NCBI RefSeq assembly: GCF_000740895.1 | Contig: NC_025262.1 | Location: forward strand, 1,356,001 to 1,420,000 | Length of the DNA: 64,000 bases | From: Theileria orientalis strain Shintoku | Lineage: Eukaryota > Apicomplexa > Aconoidasida > Piroplasmida > Theileriidae | Reading direction: 5' to 3' | Shown: piece by piece, positions 33,081 to 44,185 of the stretch | Layout: the number at the start of each line of letters is the position of its first letter | Position numbering within the stretch: position 1 is the first letter of the stretch | Notes under the pieces: generated by a model | Seen by the model: the letters and a program-made list of their open reading frames with translations, nothing else | Database searches by the model: none | Told to the model about the DNA's origin: nothing | Translations under genes and position numbers: made by a program

Positions 33081-33548
33081 ATGGATATGCTTGAGGGATT
33101 AAAAAATAAATTTGAAAGCATAAATGAACGAATTTATGTACTGGAAGATGAATTGAATAATGAAGTTTCTGATCCCAATGTTAGGGAATATCAGTACTCA
33201 TCTGCCACAAAGGTTAGTAATACTGTTTATTTACTTATTATTTATATATGTTATGGGCTATCTCAACTCATGTAAATAATATGCGCAGTATCATGCAAAT
33301 ACCTCATTTTATAACTTAATTTTATATATAAATTTCTAATGTAAAATTAGAACGTATTGGGTCTCGATGACATGGATGACCTGGAAAATATGAAAGAACA
33401 CATACACAACTTGTATTCACACCTACACCATCAGTCCAAGTTGAACCAGAAGAAGATCCAGGTTTTACAACAAAAGTTATTGACCTTGACTGCACATACT
33501 AGATTGATCAATCAGAGGCAACCTAATGACAAAAGGAATGGTTTATAA
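33081..33548 (+). CDS. Small coiled-coil protein, two exons
   Basis: Exon 1 (33081-33212) and exon 2 (33351-33548) join in phase to 109 residues. Nearly the whole protein is predicted coiled coil (MDMLEGLKNKFESINERIYV; NMKEHIHNLYSHLHHQSKLN; KIQVLQQKLLTLTAHTRLI). The length and composition would suit a small subunit of a larger complex such as a nucleoporin or tethering complex, but no motif decides this. It follows the Cys-cluster protein by 65 bp on the same strand. Confidence 0.6.
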
Positions 33549-33965
33549 TCTGTTACATACTCTTGTTTTGGTACTACTTATTTAGGATTTACAGTTTGGG
33601 TTTGTAAATTTTACGGTATATTAATATTCAGAGGTAAATACCATTCCTTTCTATCACTCATTATAGATGCTGACCTCATAAGATTCATTTCTCGTTAATA
33701 TATTCATATAATATTTTTAACACATGAATCACTTCATAGATTAAAACTTAATTATATTATTGCAAAAACAAATTCTTACCCCCAGCCATCCGGTTCTATC
33801 GTATCCTTTAGGTACCATGAAACTTATAAAATACCAGGATTTAATCTAAATAACTTGTTTAAGGCCCATATTCGAGGAATAAGGTGCCTACTAATTTTCA
33901 TTAATTCAAATCAGTCTCATTTTAATGTAATACATACTCAGAAAAATAGTCATAAAGCATAAACT
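33549..33965. other. Intergenic, no gene seen
   Basis: AT-rich 417-bp spacer before the FAINT-type gene; it should contain that gene's promoter. No other feature is seen. Confidence 0.45.
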
Positions 33966-35300
33966 ATGAGTTTTATTGTTGTTATAAAATGCTTTCTTAT
34001 ATATTCATCTCTTATATATAGAAAGAATCTAGTAGAATCTGCTGATACATCATCCGTTTCTAGTCCATGTTCAAGAGCAAGTGGAGCCAATGAAGGCCAA
34101 CAAGCTAGCGGTACACCCGCATCTGGTGGTACAACTACCGGAGCAGATGCTGGTTCAGGTACCAAAACTGGCGTTGAACTTAGCCTTAAAGCTACAGCTT
34201 CTACTGACCAGTTTGATCACAGTAAAAACAATAAAATAGTCACTTATACCGCCAAAGATAACTACGGTTTTAAATCGGTTAAAACAGGAGATAAAGTGGT
34301 TTGGCAAACAGATAAAGAAGCTGAATATGCTAAAGAAGTGGTTCTGAATGGCAAGGGTAATGAGAAAAAAGAGGTTACAATTCACCTGCCTAATGGTACA
34401 AAAAAGGTGTTTAAGAGAGAAAATAAGGGTAAGCCATGGATTGAAGGTAGTCAGCCTGCTAAGGATACTGCTAAAACAACCAGTACTACAACAGCATCTG
34501 GTACTCCGCCAGCAAGTGGAACTAGTCCAACATCTGGAGGTGGTGCGGGAACAGGTAACAAAACCGGTGTTGGCATCAATGTAGACTCAGACAAATCCAC
34601 TGACCAGTTTGATTGTATTAAAAACGGTAGACATCGAACTTATATTCCCAAGGGAAACAACGCTTTTAAATTTGTTTCTGAATTAATAGATAACAATTGG
34701 GTTAATGTGTGGAGTGAAACTGATCCCAAAAAATATTCCAACAAGGTTGAAGTAGATCTTTTGAATAACAATTCCAAAGCTGTTACTGTTTATCTGGATG
34801 GAAACGAAACAATTGTATATACTAAGAACGTCAAGAACAAATCTTGGGATAAGGTTGACTTAGCCAAGCTAAATCCTAGATCAGTCAATATAAAATATCA
34901 ATACGATAGTTACTTCTGCACTAATAAATTAGATAACAACGTTAGAACATTTGAGGCTAAAAAAGGATTTGCTTTTAAACTCGTTTATGAGTATGTTGAT
35001 CAAAACAACAGGCCCGAGATTTGGAAAACAGAACAGGAGAAAGAATATGCAAATAAAGTAGTTAGTGAAGAGAAAAAAGTAATCATCCACAGAGGGGATG
35101 AGACTATAAAGGTGTTTAAGAAGGAATCTGACGGAAAATGGACAGAAGATACTGAAGCTTCAACTAAAGCTACAAATGACCAAAAAACTAGTTCAGAAGG
35201 TTCAGGAGGTACTACACAAACCAGTCCTACAGGTGGTGGAACGACCGGTACTGGTGGTTCAACTGGTACAGGTGCATCTGGAGGCGGGGCTGGTAAATGA
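33966..35300 (+). CDS. Secreted protein with three FAINT-like (DUF529-like) modules
   Basis: Intronless, 444 residues. The hydrophobic N-terminus (MSFIVVIKCFLIYSSLIYRK) is a likely signal peptide. Three modules follow, at about 73-155, 203-290 and 303-395. Each has the pattern T-D-Q-F-D or an equivalent, Y-x-A/P-K, F-K-x-V, V/I-W-x-T/E-x-x-x-x-Y-x-x-K-V, then V-x-I/V-x-x-x-x-G and a final W. This is the FAINT domain pattern of secreted Theileria proteins. Modules 1 and 2 are preceded by Thr/Gly/Ser/Ala-rich linkers with KTGVEL/KTGVGI, and the C-terminus is a Gly/Thr/Ser tail ending GAGK. There is no membrane span or clear GPI signal. It lies between housekeeping genes and converges on SF3B1 (256-bp gap). 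Export to the host cell is inference from the family. Confidence 0.85.
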   Translation: MSFIVVIKCFLIYSSLIYRKNLVESADTSSVSSPCSRASGANEGQQASGTPASGGTTTGADAGSGTKTGVELSLKATASTDQFDHSKNNKIVTYTAKDNYGFKSVKTGDKVVWQTDKEAEYAKEVVLNGKGNEKKEVTIHLPNGTKKVFKRENKGKPWIEGSQPAKDTAKTTSTTTASGTPPASGTSPTSGGGAGTGNKTGVGINVDSDKSTDQFDCIKNGRHRTYIPKGNNAFKFVSELIDNNWVNVWSETDPKKYSNKVEVDLLNNNSKAVTVYLDGNETIVYTKNVKNKSWDKVDLAKLNPRSVNIKYQYDSYFCTNKLDNNVRTFEAKKGFAFKLVYEYVDQNNRPEIWKTEQEKEYANKVVSEEKKVIIHRGDETIKVFKKESDGKWTEDTEASTKATNDQKTSSEGSGGTTQTSPTGGGTTGTGGSTGTGASGGGAGK

Positions 35301-35556
35301 GCTACTCAATCATCAACACCTACTTCACTTTAATATTAAATCGGCCTGTACAACACACACAACGGACACAAATGCAGTTTAAAAACTTGGCATAATTTTA
35401 ATGTAGTTATAATCTCATTGTTGAGATGGTAACGTCTTCAAGTTTTTAACTTGGCCTCAATGTAGTAAATATTTTTAAATACACATTCGTTACACACACA
35501 TTACTTACCATTCACACTTAAATAATTATTAAATTGATTTAATAAATCAACTGCGA

Positions 35557-38500
35557 TTACATCATATATAACAACTCGTGTGACTGATGCCTATTTTCAT
35601 GTCCTTCCCTAATTAGTGGGAACAGTGGGACCAGCGCGTCCTGGTGTCCCAAGTACAGGTTGTTGTAGACCCTCCAGTACGCCTCGCGGACCTGTAAAAT
35701 AATTAGACGTGTATAAAACACTTGTACGTGCGAATATCTCGGCAACATGTACGTGTGTGTGTACGGAAGCAGCTGACATGCACTCACCTTCCTGGCGGGG
35801 TGGAACAGCCCCTGGAGCGTGTAGTTGAAAATGATCGACGGGCCCAGCGACACTCTGAAGCCGTCGAGGGCGTCAAACACCGACTGCGTCAGGTGCGGGG
35901 AGGTCTCAAACACGTTCGGCCACACGTAGTTCAGCAGGTGTATGAGCGCGTCCTCGCAGTTGAGGCCGAAGACTCCCAGCGCCAGGTGCTTGCACGTCCA
36001 GGCTGCAGTCTGCCTGTGGACGAGGTCCCTGCACATCAGCGCGTCCTCGAGCAGCGGCACTATGGAGTATATGTAGTCCTTGGACATCTCCCCTAAATTG
36101 CAATTATCACTGCCGTTCACTCCAATATGTAAATTAGTTAATTACCAGCATACAACAACTATCTACCACTACCGTAGCCAATAACTGGCTACCATAAGCT
36201 GCCATGTTTACTACGGTAACTACATTAACGTGCACTTAGGAAATTGGCTACACTAAATAACTAGCTAGATAAACTCACCGATATATTCAAACATGAAGCA
36301 GAGCGCCTTCAGAATCCCAGTCTGTATGTTCTGGTCCGGAATCTTGTACTCGTTCATCATCGCCGGCAGCACTGAATACGGCAGACACGTCTCCGCCACG
36401 ATTGCTATTGCGATCGTCGTGCATATCCTCAGCTGCCTCTCCTGCACCTTCAGGTGGTTCAGAAGCGTGCTCAGGACGTCGTGCGGCCCAATGCAGCGCG
36501 CTATGTACCCGAAGGTGTTAACTGTGGCCCTCCTGATGCTCTTCTTGTTCGCTCTCAGCAGGTCAATCAGGTCGAAGCATATGCGGTCCCACTCTCTCGG
36601 CGAGACCAGGTCTCCTCCCTTGTCTGCGATCCTTCCTATGAGCTCGATTACGTTTTCCTGAACCTTTTCGTGCCTGTTTTTCAGGATCGGCGTCAGTCTC
36701 GGCAGCAGGTCCTTGATCGGCGGTGTTATTTGTGACGTTCCCACCACGCTCACTATGCTCTTCAGTGCTCCCAAAATGCTTCCCAGCACCTCCGGGTACT
36801 CCTCGCCTAGGTACTCGAAGAGGTACAGCGACAGGTGACACAGCATCTGTTCTTCTCCGCAGAGCCTCATCACTGGCGCTATCTTCGAGATCAGGTCTGC
36901 TGCCTGCTGCCTTGTTCTCGCTGACTGCGTTCCCAGCCTCCACCTCACCAGTCCCGTGATCTGCGGCAGGTACGGCCTCACTCTCACTCCCAGCACGTGA
37001 ATGAGTGTGCCGAACGAGTCCAGCAGCGCTCCCGAGTCGTCCGTCACCTGCTCCTGGAATGCGTACAACATTCCGTCCACCAGCAGCTCCTCCAGCCTCG
37101 GCTCCAGTTCCAGCACCTCATTCACTCCTCCAGTTCTTACGTTCTAAATATTAAGTTAGTTTGTGTAGCATAAGGGGTTTACCACTACTACTACCACTAC
37201 CAACTAATTATTAAACACTCACTGAAATCAGAATTGCCTCGATTGCCTGAGCCACCATCTTCCTGAACGGCTCCGAGGGGTCCTTCAGGTCCTCGACCAG
37301 ACGCGCCAGCACCGTCGCCGCGCCCACCTTCTGCGCTATCTCCACAGTCGTCTCCACCAGCAGCTCGCTGTTTTTCCTGTCGAGCGAGTTGCGGACTATC
37401 CAGAACTTGTGGAAGAAGGGCACCAGCAGGTCCGACTTTATGTACTCCGCCGTCACTCCCTCCGTGGCCACGCACTGCCTCACCACTCTCAGCACGATCG
37501 ACTTCATTTCCTCGTCGGGCGTGCTGAACTCGTTGACCAGGATCAGCATCACTTCCCTCGTGTAGTAGTTTGCGTAGTACGGGTCCATCAGCGGTATTAT
37601 CATTCCTGCGCCACAAAGTTATGCCCAGGCACTTACCTATTGCCTTCAGAAATGCTGCCAGCCCTTTTCCCTTGTGTTCCGTGATTCCTTTCCACAGTGG
37701 CCTCAGCACCGGGTCGAAGGCCTCTATTCCGTAGGGCGCGCTTGCTTCTGCCAGCGCTGCCAGCGCCAGTGCTGTGATCGTGCGCACCTTTTGGTGCTCA
37801 TCCCGCAGTCCGTGTGCGATGATTTCCACCAGTTGCCTCAGGTACGGCAACACTCCGCATCCGATCAGGATAGAGATCTGTTGCACTATTTTGATTCCTA
37901 CAAAAATGTTATGAACGCCTAGTATCGCTATGGATCACATTCGTAATAGCAGTAGCTGCACATAACATACGTAATACAACTAACTGCATATAACATACGT
38001 AATACAACTATGTATAACATTCGTAATGGGACCAAGTACACATAGCATAGGCAGTGGCACCAACTGCACATAGCATACGTAATACAACTAACTACATAAC
38101 AAACGATAAAATAGTGGCTCTAACTGCATAACAAACGATAAAATAGTGGCTCTAACTGCATAACTAACGCCAAACTACTCAAGTACCTGTGTGCCTCGCC
38201 TGCCACGACTTCTTCGACTGACACACTGCCTTCAGAAACAGCACCAACGAGCTCACTCCCATCGCTGATGCGACCACTGCGAAGGCTCTCGCAGTCGTGT
38301 TCCTCACGTACTCGTCCGGGTGGTCTATATCTGGCCTCATAACTCCGATCATCGTCGCCAGCCCTGCTGCTTTACTCAGGTTAGATATTATCTCGCGTCC
38401 CTCGACTCTCGCGTAGTAGTCCTCGTCGATGAGCAGCGGCTCAATCACCACCAGTATTTTGTGCACGTAGGGCCTCACTGAGTCCTGCAGCTTAAAGAGT

Positions 38501-39921
38501 ATGCGGTCGATCACCTTAACGATCAGGTGCCTCTCCTGGTCCTGGAGCGTGCTCTGCATCATGAGTGGCAGTATCTGGTTGAACAGTGCTGCTGGCCCAA
38601 ATTCTCTCGCCTTGCTCGTCAGCAGGCGCAGCGCCTGTCTCCTCAGTGGCGGCGTTCCATTTTTTACCTTCAGCAGCAGCGCCATGATGCGTCTTTCCGT
38701 GATCTCGTCGCTAGTCAGGTCATCTTCGGTCGCGTCGTCGAACAGCTTTGCGAAGAACTGCTGATCCTCCGCTCTAATCTCCACGTCCTGCAAAATGCTC
38801 GGCGTCCCTGGGATGTCGTATGGCTTCCTCACATCCTCTGGTATCGTGAAGTGCGGCGTTGCGTACGTGTAACTGCTTGGCTTTCTGTACGGCTGGTAGT
38901 CGTGTGGTGGCGGCACTATTTCGTATCCTTCCACTGGCAGCAGCTCATCCAGCTCCTCGTCCGTCATGTACCTGTTTGGGTCTTCCGAGGTCGATATTCT
39001 GAACTTGAGCATTGTTTCCGGCACAACTATTTGTGGCGTCAGCGGCGTAGTGATCCCGTATCCTATTTTATTAATTAATCTCATATCAATACGCACTAGC
39101 TACTAACACCAATTATCATTAAACATCAACTACCTACTAACACAATTATCATTAAAGATCAACTACCTACTAACACAATTACCGTAATAGGCATCAACTA
39201 ACAATCTATCAATGCTATTGGCAGTACTAATACTCCTAATTTTCCTATGTTAACTTACCAAATGGCGTTTCTGAGGGCGTCGCTCCTTCCATTGCTGGCG
39301 TCTTGTCCCACCTCGACACCTTCTTCTTCTCCAGGCCTTCTATATCTCCGAATCCTGGCGTTTGTCCATAGCCTGGGGTCTGCCCGTAGCCTGGTGTTTG
39401 TGCGTACCCGGGGGTCGTTCCGTCCAAATCAACTACATATTCGTTAATTTTCCGTGTGTTAACTCCTTTAAACACATTTTTCACTCATATTCTCTACTTT
39501 ACACTGCAATACTTCTACAATGCTTACCTGGGTCAAAATTATCGTCGATTGTGTCCCAACGGTCCGCTTCCAGTCTCTGCGTCCTTCTTTTTGACTTTTT
39601 GTTTTCCTCCATCACCTCTTTCATCTCCTTCGTGATCCCGTGCTTACTTATATATTTACTCACTTCTGATCGGTTTTTACTTATTTCATTTTCTTTCATC
39701 ACATCCGCGAACGTGCGTTCTTCAGGCAGTGGTGTTTTGCCTGAAAAGAAATCGTGCCTTTCCGGGGACAATCTTTGTTTTAAGCGTTGCCTTCTATAGT
39801 CATCTTCCCTTTCATATATGCTTTTTCCCTTTTTTCCATCTTCCGATTTACTTAAGAACTCATCAGAGTCATCTGGAGAGTCATCATTTACACCGTCCAG
39901 AGGATTCTTGCTCTGGCCCAT
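35557..39921 (-). CDS. SF3B1: Splicing factor 3B subunit 1 (SF3b155)
   Basis: SF3B1 is the HEAT-repeat scaffold of U2 snRNP that clamps the branch-point helix. Eight exons join in phase to 1,141 codons (human 1,304): 39921-39528, 39465-39259, 39062-38187, 37897-37637, 37605-37223, 37143-36279, 36092-35788, 35691-35557. The N-terminal region is short, with TPGY/TPGF repeats and one SRWDKTP motif of the U2AF-ligand type. The HEAT superhelix is highly conserved: [152 protein letters not shown]. Coding third positions are markedly GC-rich against AT-rich introns. Exon 2's acceptor is the least certain junction. Confidence 0.97.
37930..38165 (-). repeat. Minisatellite in SF3B1 intron 3
   Basis: The intron between exons 3 and 4 is largely imperfect repeats of ACATAACATACGTAATACAA and AACAAACGATAAAATAGTGG types. 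A shorter related repeat (ACTACCTACTAACACAATTA) is in the intron before exon 3 at about 39127-39182. Confidence 0.75.
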
Positions 39922-40345
39922 TTTAAATCAGTGTATAATCTATTTTTATGGATTAAAAGATTAAATTTACAATGATTTAAAAATTATACAATAAATAAAA
40001 ATGGCTCTTTTCTCATTTTTTTTACAAGCTCAACCCCATTGGCGGTAATGTCATTTAATTAACATACCGTTCCTAATTCCTCAATTTTATTTACTTTTTT
40101 TTACTAAATTACGATTTTTCAATTTAATTCTCTAAAATTGTATTACACCTCTCCCATAATTTTTAGTACAACACTTTTCTTCTAATCAAATCAGATTCTA
40201 AAGGCATAAATACCATAAAATATACTATCAGCACATACAATTTATTTTTATTAAATTAAATATATTAATTTTACACTATTTTTCAAAAATTGTACCTTTT
40301 ATCGGTCAAGATAGCAAAGTCTGTTATTCTGTATATTCCTACCAA
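39922..40345. other. Intergenic, no gene seen
   Basis: AT-rich spacer of about 420 bp between two minus-strand genes, containing the SF3B1 promoter. No feature is recognised. Confidence 0.5.
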
Positions 40346-40785
40346 TCAATCATAAAATGAGACTTTTTTAGATGTTAAATTTTCGAATCTACCCTTATAT
40401 TGCCCCTTTTTATGTTTTTCATTTGGTAATAAACAATATTTTGGCGGATCGTAATTTTCGGCCTTTATGGGTGGTATTTTAACCTATGAGAATTAAAATA
40501 CCGACTTACATAATTTAAATCAAATATTAATCACATCAATATACTATTTGCTCAAATATTAGTTAGGTTTATGGAACATCAATTTGAAGTGGTGTGTAAA
40601 ACACTCACCTGTCCTCTGTCCCAGACTAAAGTGCCCCTTTTAATGGCCCTAATATATTTTTTCCTTATTTTCAAGCGATTGTAATGCTGTTGTAGTATAG
40701 AAACTGAATTATTATGAGTAGCGAAGTGCCGATTAACGTTAAATAAATAATAAGGTAATATTTTATTCACAAACGAAAGAATCAT
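40346..40785 (-). CDS. Small basic protein, two exons, possibly mitochondrial
   Basis: Exon 1 (40785-40609) and exon 2 (40483-40346) join in phase at GQ|VKIPPIK and give 104 residues. The N-terminus (MILSFVNKILPYYLFNVNRH) is hydrophobic and then basic without acidic residues, like a mitochondrial presequence. The body is strongly basic (YNRLKIRKKYIRAIKRGTLV), then KAENYDPPKYCLLPNEKHKK and a short end VSFYD. Size and charge would suit a mitochondrial ribosomal or respiratory-complex subunit, but no family is recognised. It shares a 223-bp divergent promoter region with CCT7. Confidence 0.55.
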
Positions 40786-41008
40786 TTATTCAAGGAATCA
40801 ATGCCATAAATGGACACAATATACATATGTAAGCGATTAGTATATAATGAAGAAAATATTACCAGTGTTAAAAGTATTTGTAATAATATGAGGCTTCGTG
40901 TGTCTCCAGGGTTAATTTATTTTTTCTAATGCAGTAATTCTATATTATAATTTTATAATTATAACCTTTTGTTAATGTTCTGTAATTTAATTTCATAAGG
41001 AGTAGAAA

Positions 41009-43829
41009 ATGAGTCACTTAATGAACTTGCCGATACTTTTGCTGAAGGAGGGAACTGATACTTCCCAAGGACAAGCTCAAATTGTCAGCAACATAAACGC
41101 CTGTCAAGCAATTGTAGACTGTGTCAAAACAACTCTAGGTATTTTTACACTTTTAAAACAGTTTTTCACAATTTAAATGGCAGATAATAATAAATAAGTA
41201 CAACTATATATTGGTCAACTATATACAGTCTTATTTTTAATGTATTAGCACAAATACATTTTAAATAAAATTATATGAGTAAAGATTTGAAAATAATATA
41301 AGATTCCACCGATATTATGATAAAAAATGACTCCACATACTATGTAGTTGTACACAGTAGTGTAGCAAATTGATGTTCAAAAACACCTTTAGGTCCGAGA
41401 GGAATGGATAAGCTGATTCACACAGAGCGTGACGTGACGATCACGAACGATGGAGCGACAGTTTTGAAGCTTCTGGACGTTACACATCCGGCGGCCTCAG
41501 TTTTGGTCGAAATCGCGAAGTCACAAGACGAGGAGGTGGGAGACGGAACGACCTCAGTGACGATCCTAGCAGGTACGTAGACCGAAAAGCACAGCTAGTA
41601 AAGCCGGTTGGCCCAATTTAGGTATTCGCAAAATGATATTAGCACCAAGAATGCTGGAATTTACATAATGAAACTGTGTTAAATAAATTACAGGCGAGCT
41701 GTTGAACGAAGCTAAAAAGTTTGTACTTGATGGAATTAACCCACAAGTGATAATTAAGTACTACAGGGAAGCCTGTAACGTAATTTTGGACCTGCTGGAC
41801 AAGGTTTCAATTAACCTGTCGGAAAAATCAGCAGAGTAAGCAAAGTAGATATCTATTACTCACTATTAACTGGTTGTTTATTTATTACATACTGTTTGCT
41901 AATATTTATTGGAGATTGGCTAAATTTCATATTCGTACACGCAATGCTAATGAACATATACAGGGAGAGGAAGGAGTTGCTAATAAAGTGTGCTGAAACC
42001 ACGTTGAACTCGAAGCTGCTGTCAGGATACAAGAGGTTTTTTGCAGAAATGGTGGTGGAGGCAGTGGGACTGCTGGGAGAAGATTTGGACGACAGCCTCA
42101 TAGGAATCAAGAAGGTGACCGGAGGCTCGTGCGAAGACTCGAAGCTGATAAGAGGAGTGGCCTTTAAGAAGACGTTTACGTACGCAGGAGCGGAGCAGCA
42201 GCCAAAAAAGTTTGTAAACCCAAAGATACTGCTCTTAAATTTGGAACTGGAGTTGAAATCAGAAAAGGAAAATGCAGAAGTAGTAGTTAATAATCCACAA
42301 GTGAGTGAATGGATGATGAATAGTTAGGAATCAGTGACAAAAAATAATATTAACGTAATACTTAAACAGAGCAACTAATTGTTGAATGTAGGACTATCAG
42401 AGCATAATAGACGCGGAGTACAGAATCATATTTGAGAAGCTGGAAAACGCAGTGAAGCTGGGAGCAAATGTGGTACTGTCAAAGCTACCAATAGGAGACA
42501 TAGCGACGCAATACTTTGCAGGTACAACCACTACTGTTATTAGTAACATTGGTATTAGTACTGATAGTATTATTGATACTGCCATTGATACTACTCGTAT
42601 TATTACTACTACTACCACTATTACTACTAATACTGCTATTACTACTAATACTGTTAGTACTATTAGTACCACTATTACTAATATCAGTACGACTAGTACT
42701 AATATCAGTACGACTAGTACTAATATCAGTACGACTAGTACTAATGATATTTTTATAGAAAAAGGAATATTTTGCAATGGAAGAGTTGAAGAAGCTGACT
42801 TGATAAGGACTAGTAAGGCAACAGGAGCGTCAATACAAACAACGCTTAATAACCTGTCAACGGAAGTGCTAGGTAGGTTACTAAAGACAAATATGGTTAC
42901 CAGAAGTGGTACCGCTGCATTTATATATTACAATCACGAATGGTTAACAATATTAAATGATATTAATAGGAAGATGCGACACGTTCGAGGAGGTGCAAGT
43001 GGGAGGAGAACGCTACAACGTGTTCACAGGGAGTACAGGAACGTGCACAATCATACTGAGAGGAGGAGCACAGCAGTTCATAGAGGAGTCAGAAAGGTCA
43101 CTGAATGACGCACTCATGATAGTGAAAAGAGCAACCAAATCAAACTCAGTGTTACCAGGAGCAGGCTCAACGGAGATGCTACTGTCGACATACCTGTACG
43201 ACTATTCACTACACTCAATAGCACCGAACGTCCTCAGCAGTAAATTAAATGGAGTGACAAGTGGAGTAGCAAGTGGTGTAACAAATGGAGTAACAAGTGA
43301 ATCAGTAAATGGTGTTAATACTGGTGATAGTGCCACCGCAACTACTACTGCCAACAACAGTAGTAATTCCAACATTACTATGAACAATACTGATACAGTA
43401 AGTAATACCACTGTCACCAAAAATGCCACTACGGAAGCACTCGATAAAAAAAGTGGAATTGCTGGAAAGAAGCACCTGATAGTAAACGGGTTCGCAAGAG
43501 CTCTGGAGAGTATCCCGAGAAACCTAGCAGCAAACTCAGGGTACAACCCGAACGATATTCTGACACAGCTGAGGTCAGAGTACAATAAACTGAGTCTGTA
43601 CAACACGCTTAGCAGAGGAGACACTGAAGTCAGCGGAGCCTTAACCGCTGGGAGCTGGTTCGGAGTGGACTGCAGAAACGGAAAGGTGTGCAACCCCTAC
43701 AAGGAGTGCATCTGGGAGCCCAGCCTCGTAAAAAAAAACTCAATCTACTCAGCGACTGAAGCAGCCTGCCTAATCCTCTCAATAGATGAAACAGTAAAGC
43801 ATCAACCGAGGCAGCAGCCAACACAGTAA
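41009..43829 (+). CDS. CCT7: T-complex protein 1 subunit eta (CCT7)
   Basis: A subunit of the cytosolic chaperonin that folds actin and tubulin. Seven exons join in phase to 630 codons (human 543): 41009-41138, 41393-41572, 41694-41835, 41964-42300, 42392-42521, 42759-42872, 42970-43829. Eta-specific features: [147 protein letters not shown]. The nucleotide site GDGTT is at about 93-97. The extra length is mainly an Asn/Thr/Ser/Val-rich insert in exon 7 (about residues 440-510) with no counterpart in other CCT7 proteins. The C-terminus WFGVDCRNG...[15 protein letters not shown] is normal. Confidence 0.96.
42522..42750 (+). repeat. Intronic TACTATTAC microsatellite in CCT7
   Basis: Intron 5 of CCT7 is made of imperfect ACT/ATT trinucleotide repeats, ending in three copies of about 21 bp (TAATATCAGTACGACTAGTAC). 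It is open in more than one frame, but the flanking exons join perfectly across it ([13 protein letters not shown]). Confidence 0.85.
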
Positions 43830-43879
43830 AGTTAAACCAAACTAATCTAATTTACTATCAAAGTACACAAAATACACGG

Positions 43880-44175
43880 ATAGCGTAGGCAAATTACACA
43901 TATTAACAGGTGCTAAGACTGACAACTGGCTGGTAAAACTTAGGAGGTAACAACAACTACTAGTAACATGTAACAGCTAGCAGGTACTACTAACAGGTAA
44001 CATAACACCAACTAATAATAACAGGTAACATAATACCAACTAATAATAACAAATAACACATATTAACACCAACTAATAATAACAGGTAACAGCTAGCAGG
44101 TACTAGTAAGAGGTAACTTAACACCAACTAATAATAACAGGTAACATAATACCAACTAATAATAACAGGTAAAAA
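43880..44175. repeat. AT-rich minisatellite between CCT7 and ATP10 genes
   Basis: Imperfect repeats of ACCAACTAATAATAACAGGTAACATAATA type fill most of the space between the two convergent genes. Confidence 0.8.
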
Positions 44176-44185
44176 GATAAGGAAA

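Noticed and set aside
43240..43469. Possible intron inside CCT7 exon 7
   Set aside because: The donor is in phase 1 but the acceptor at 43470 needs phase 0, so splicing would shift the frame out of the conserved C-terminal region. Left as a coding insert, with the doubt noted.
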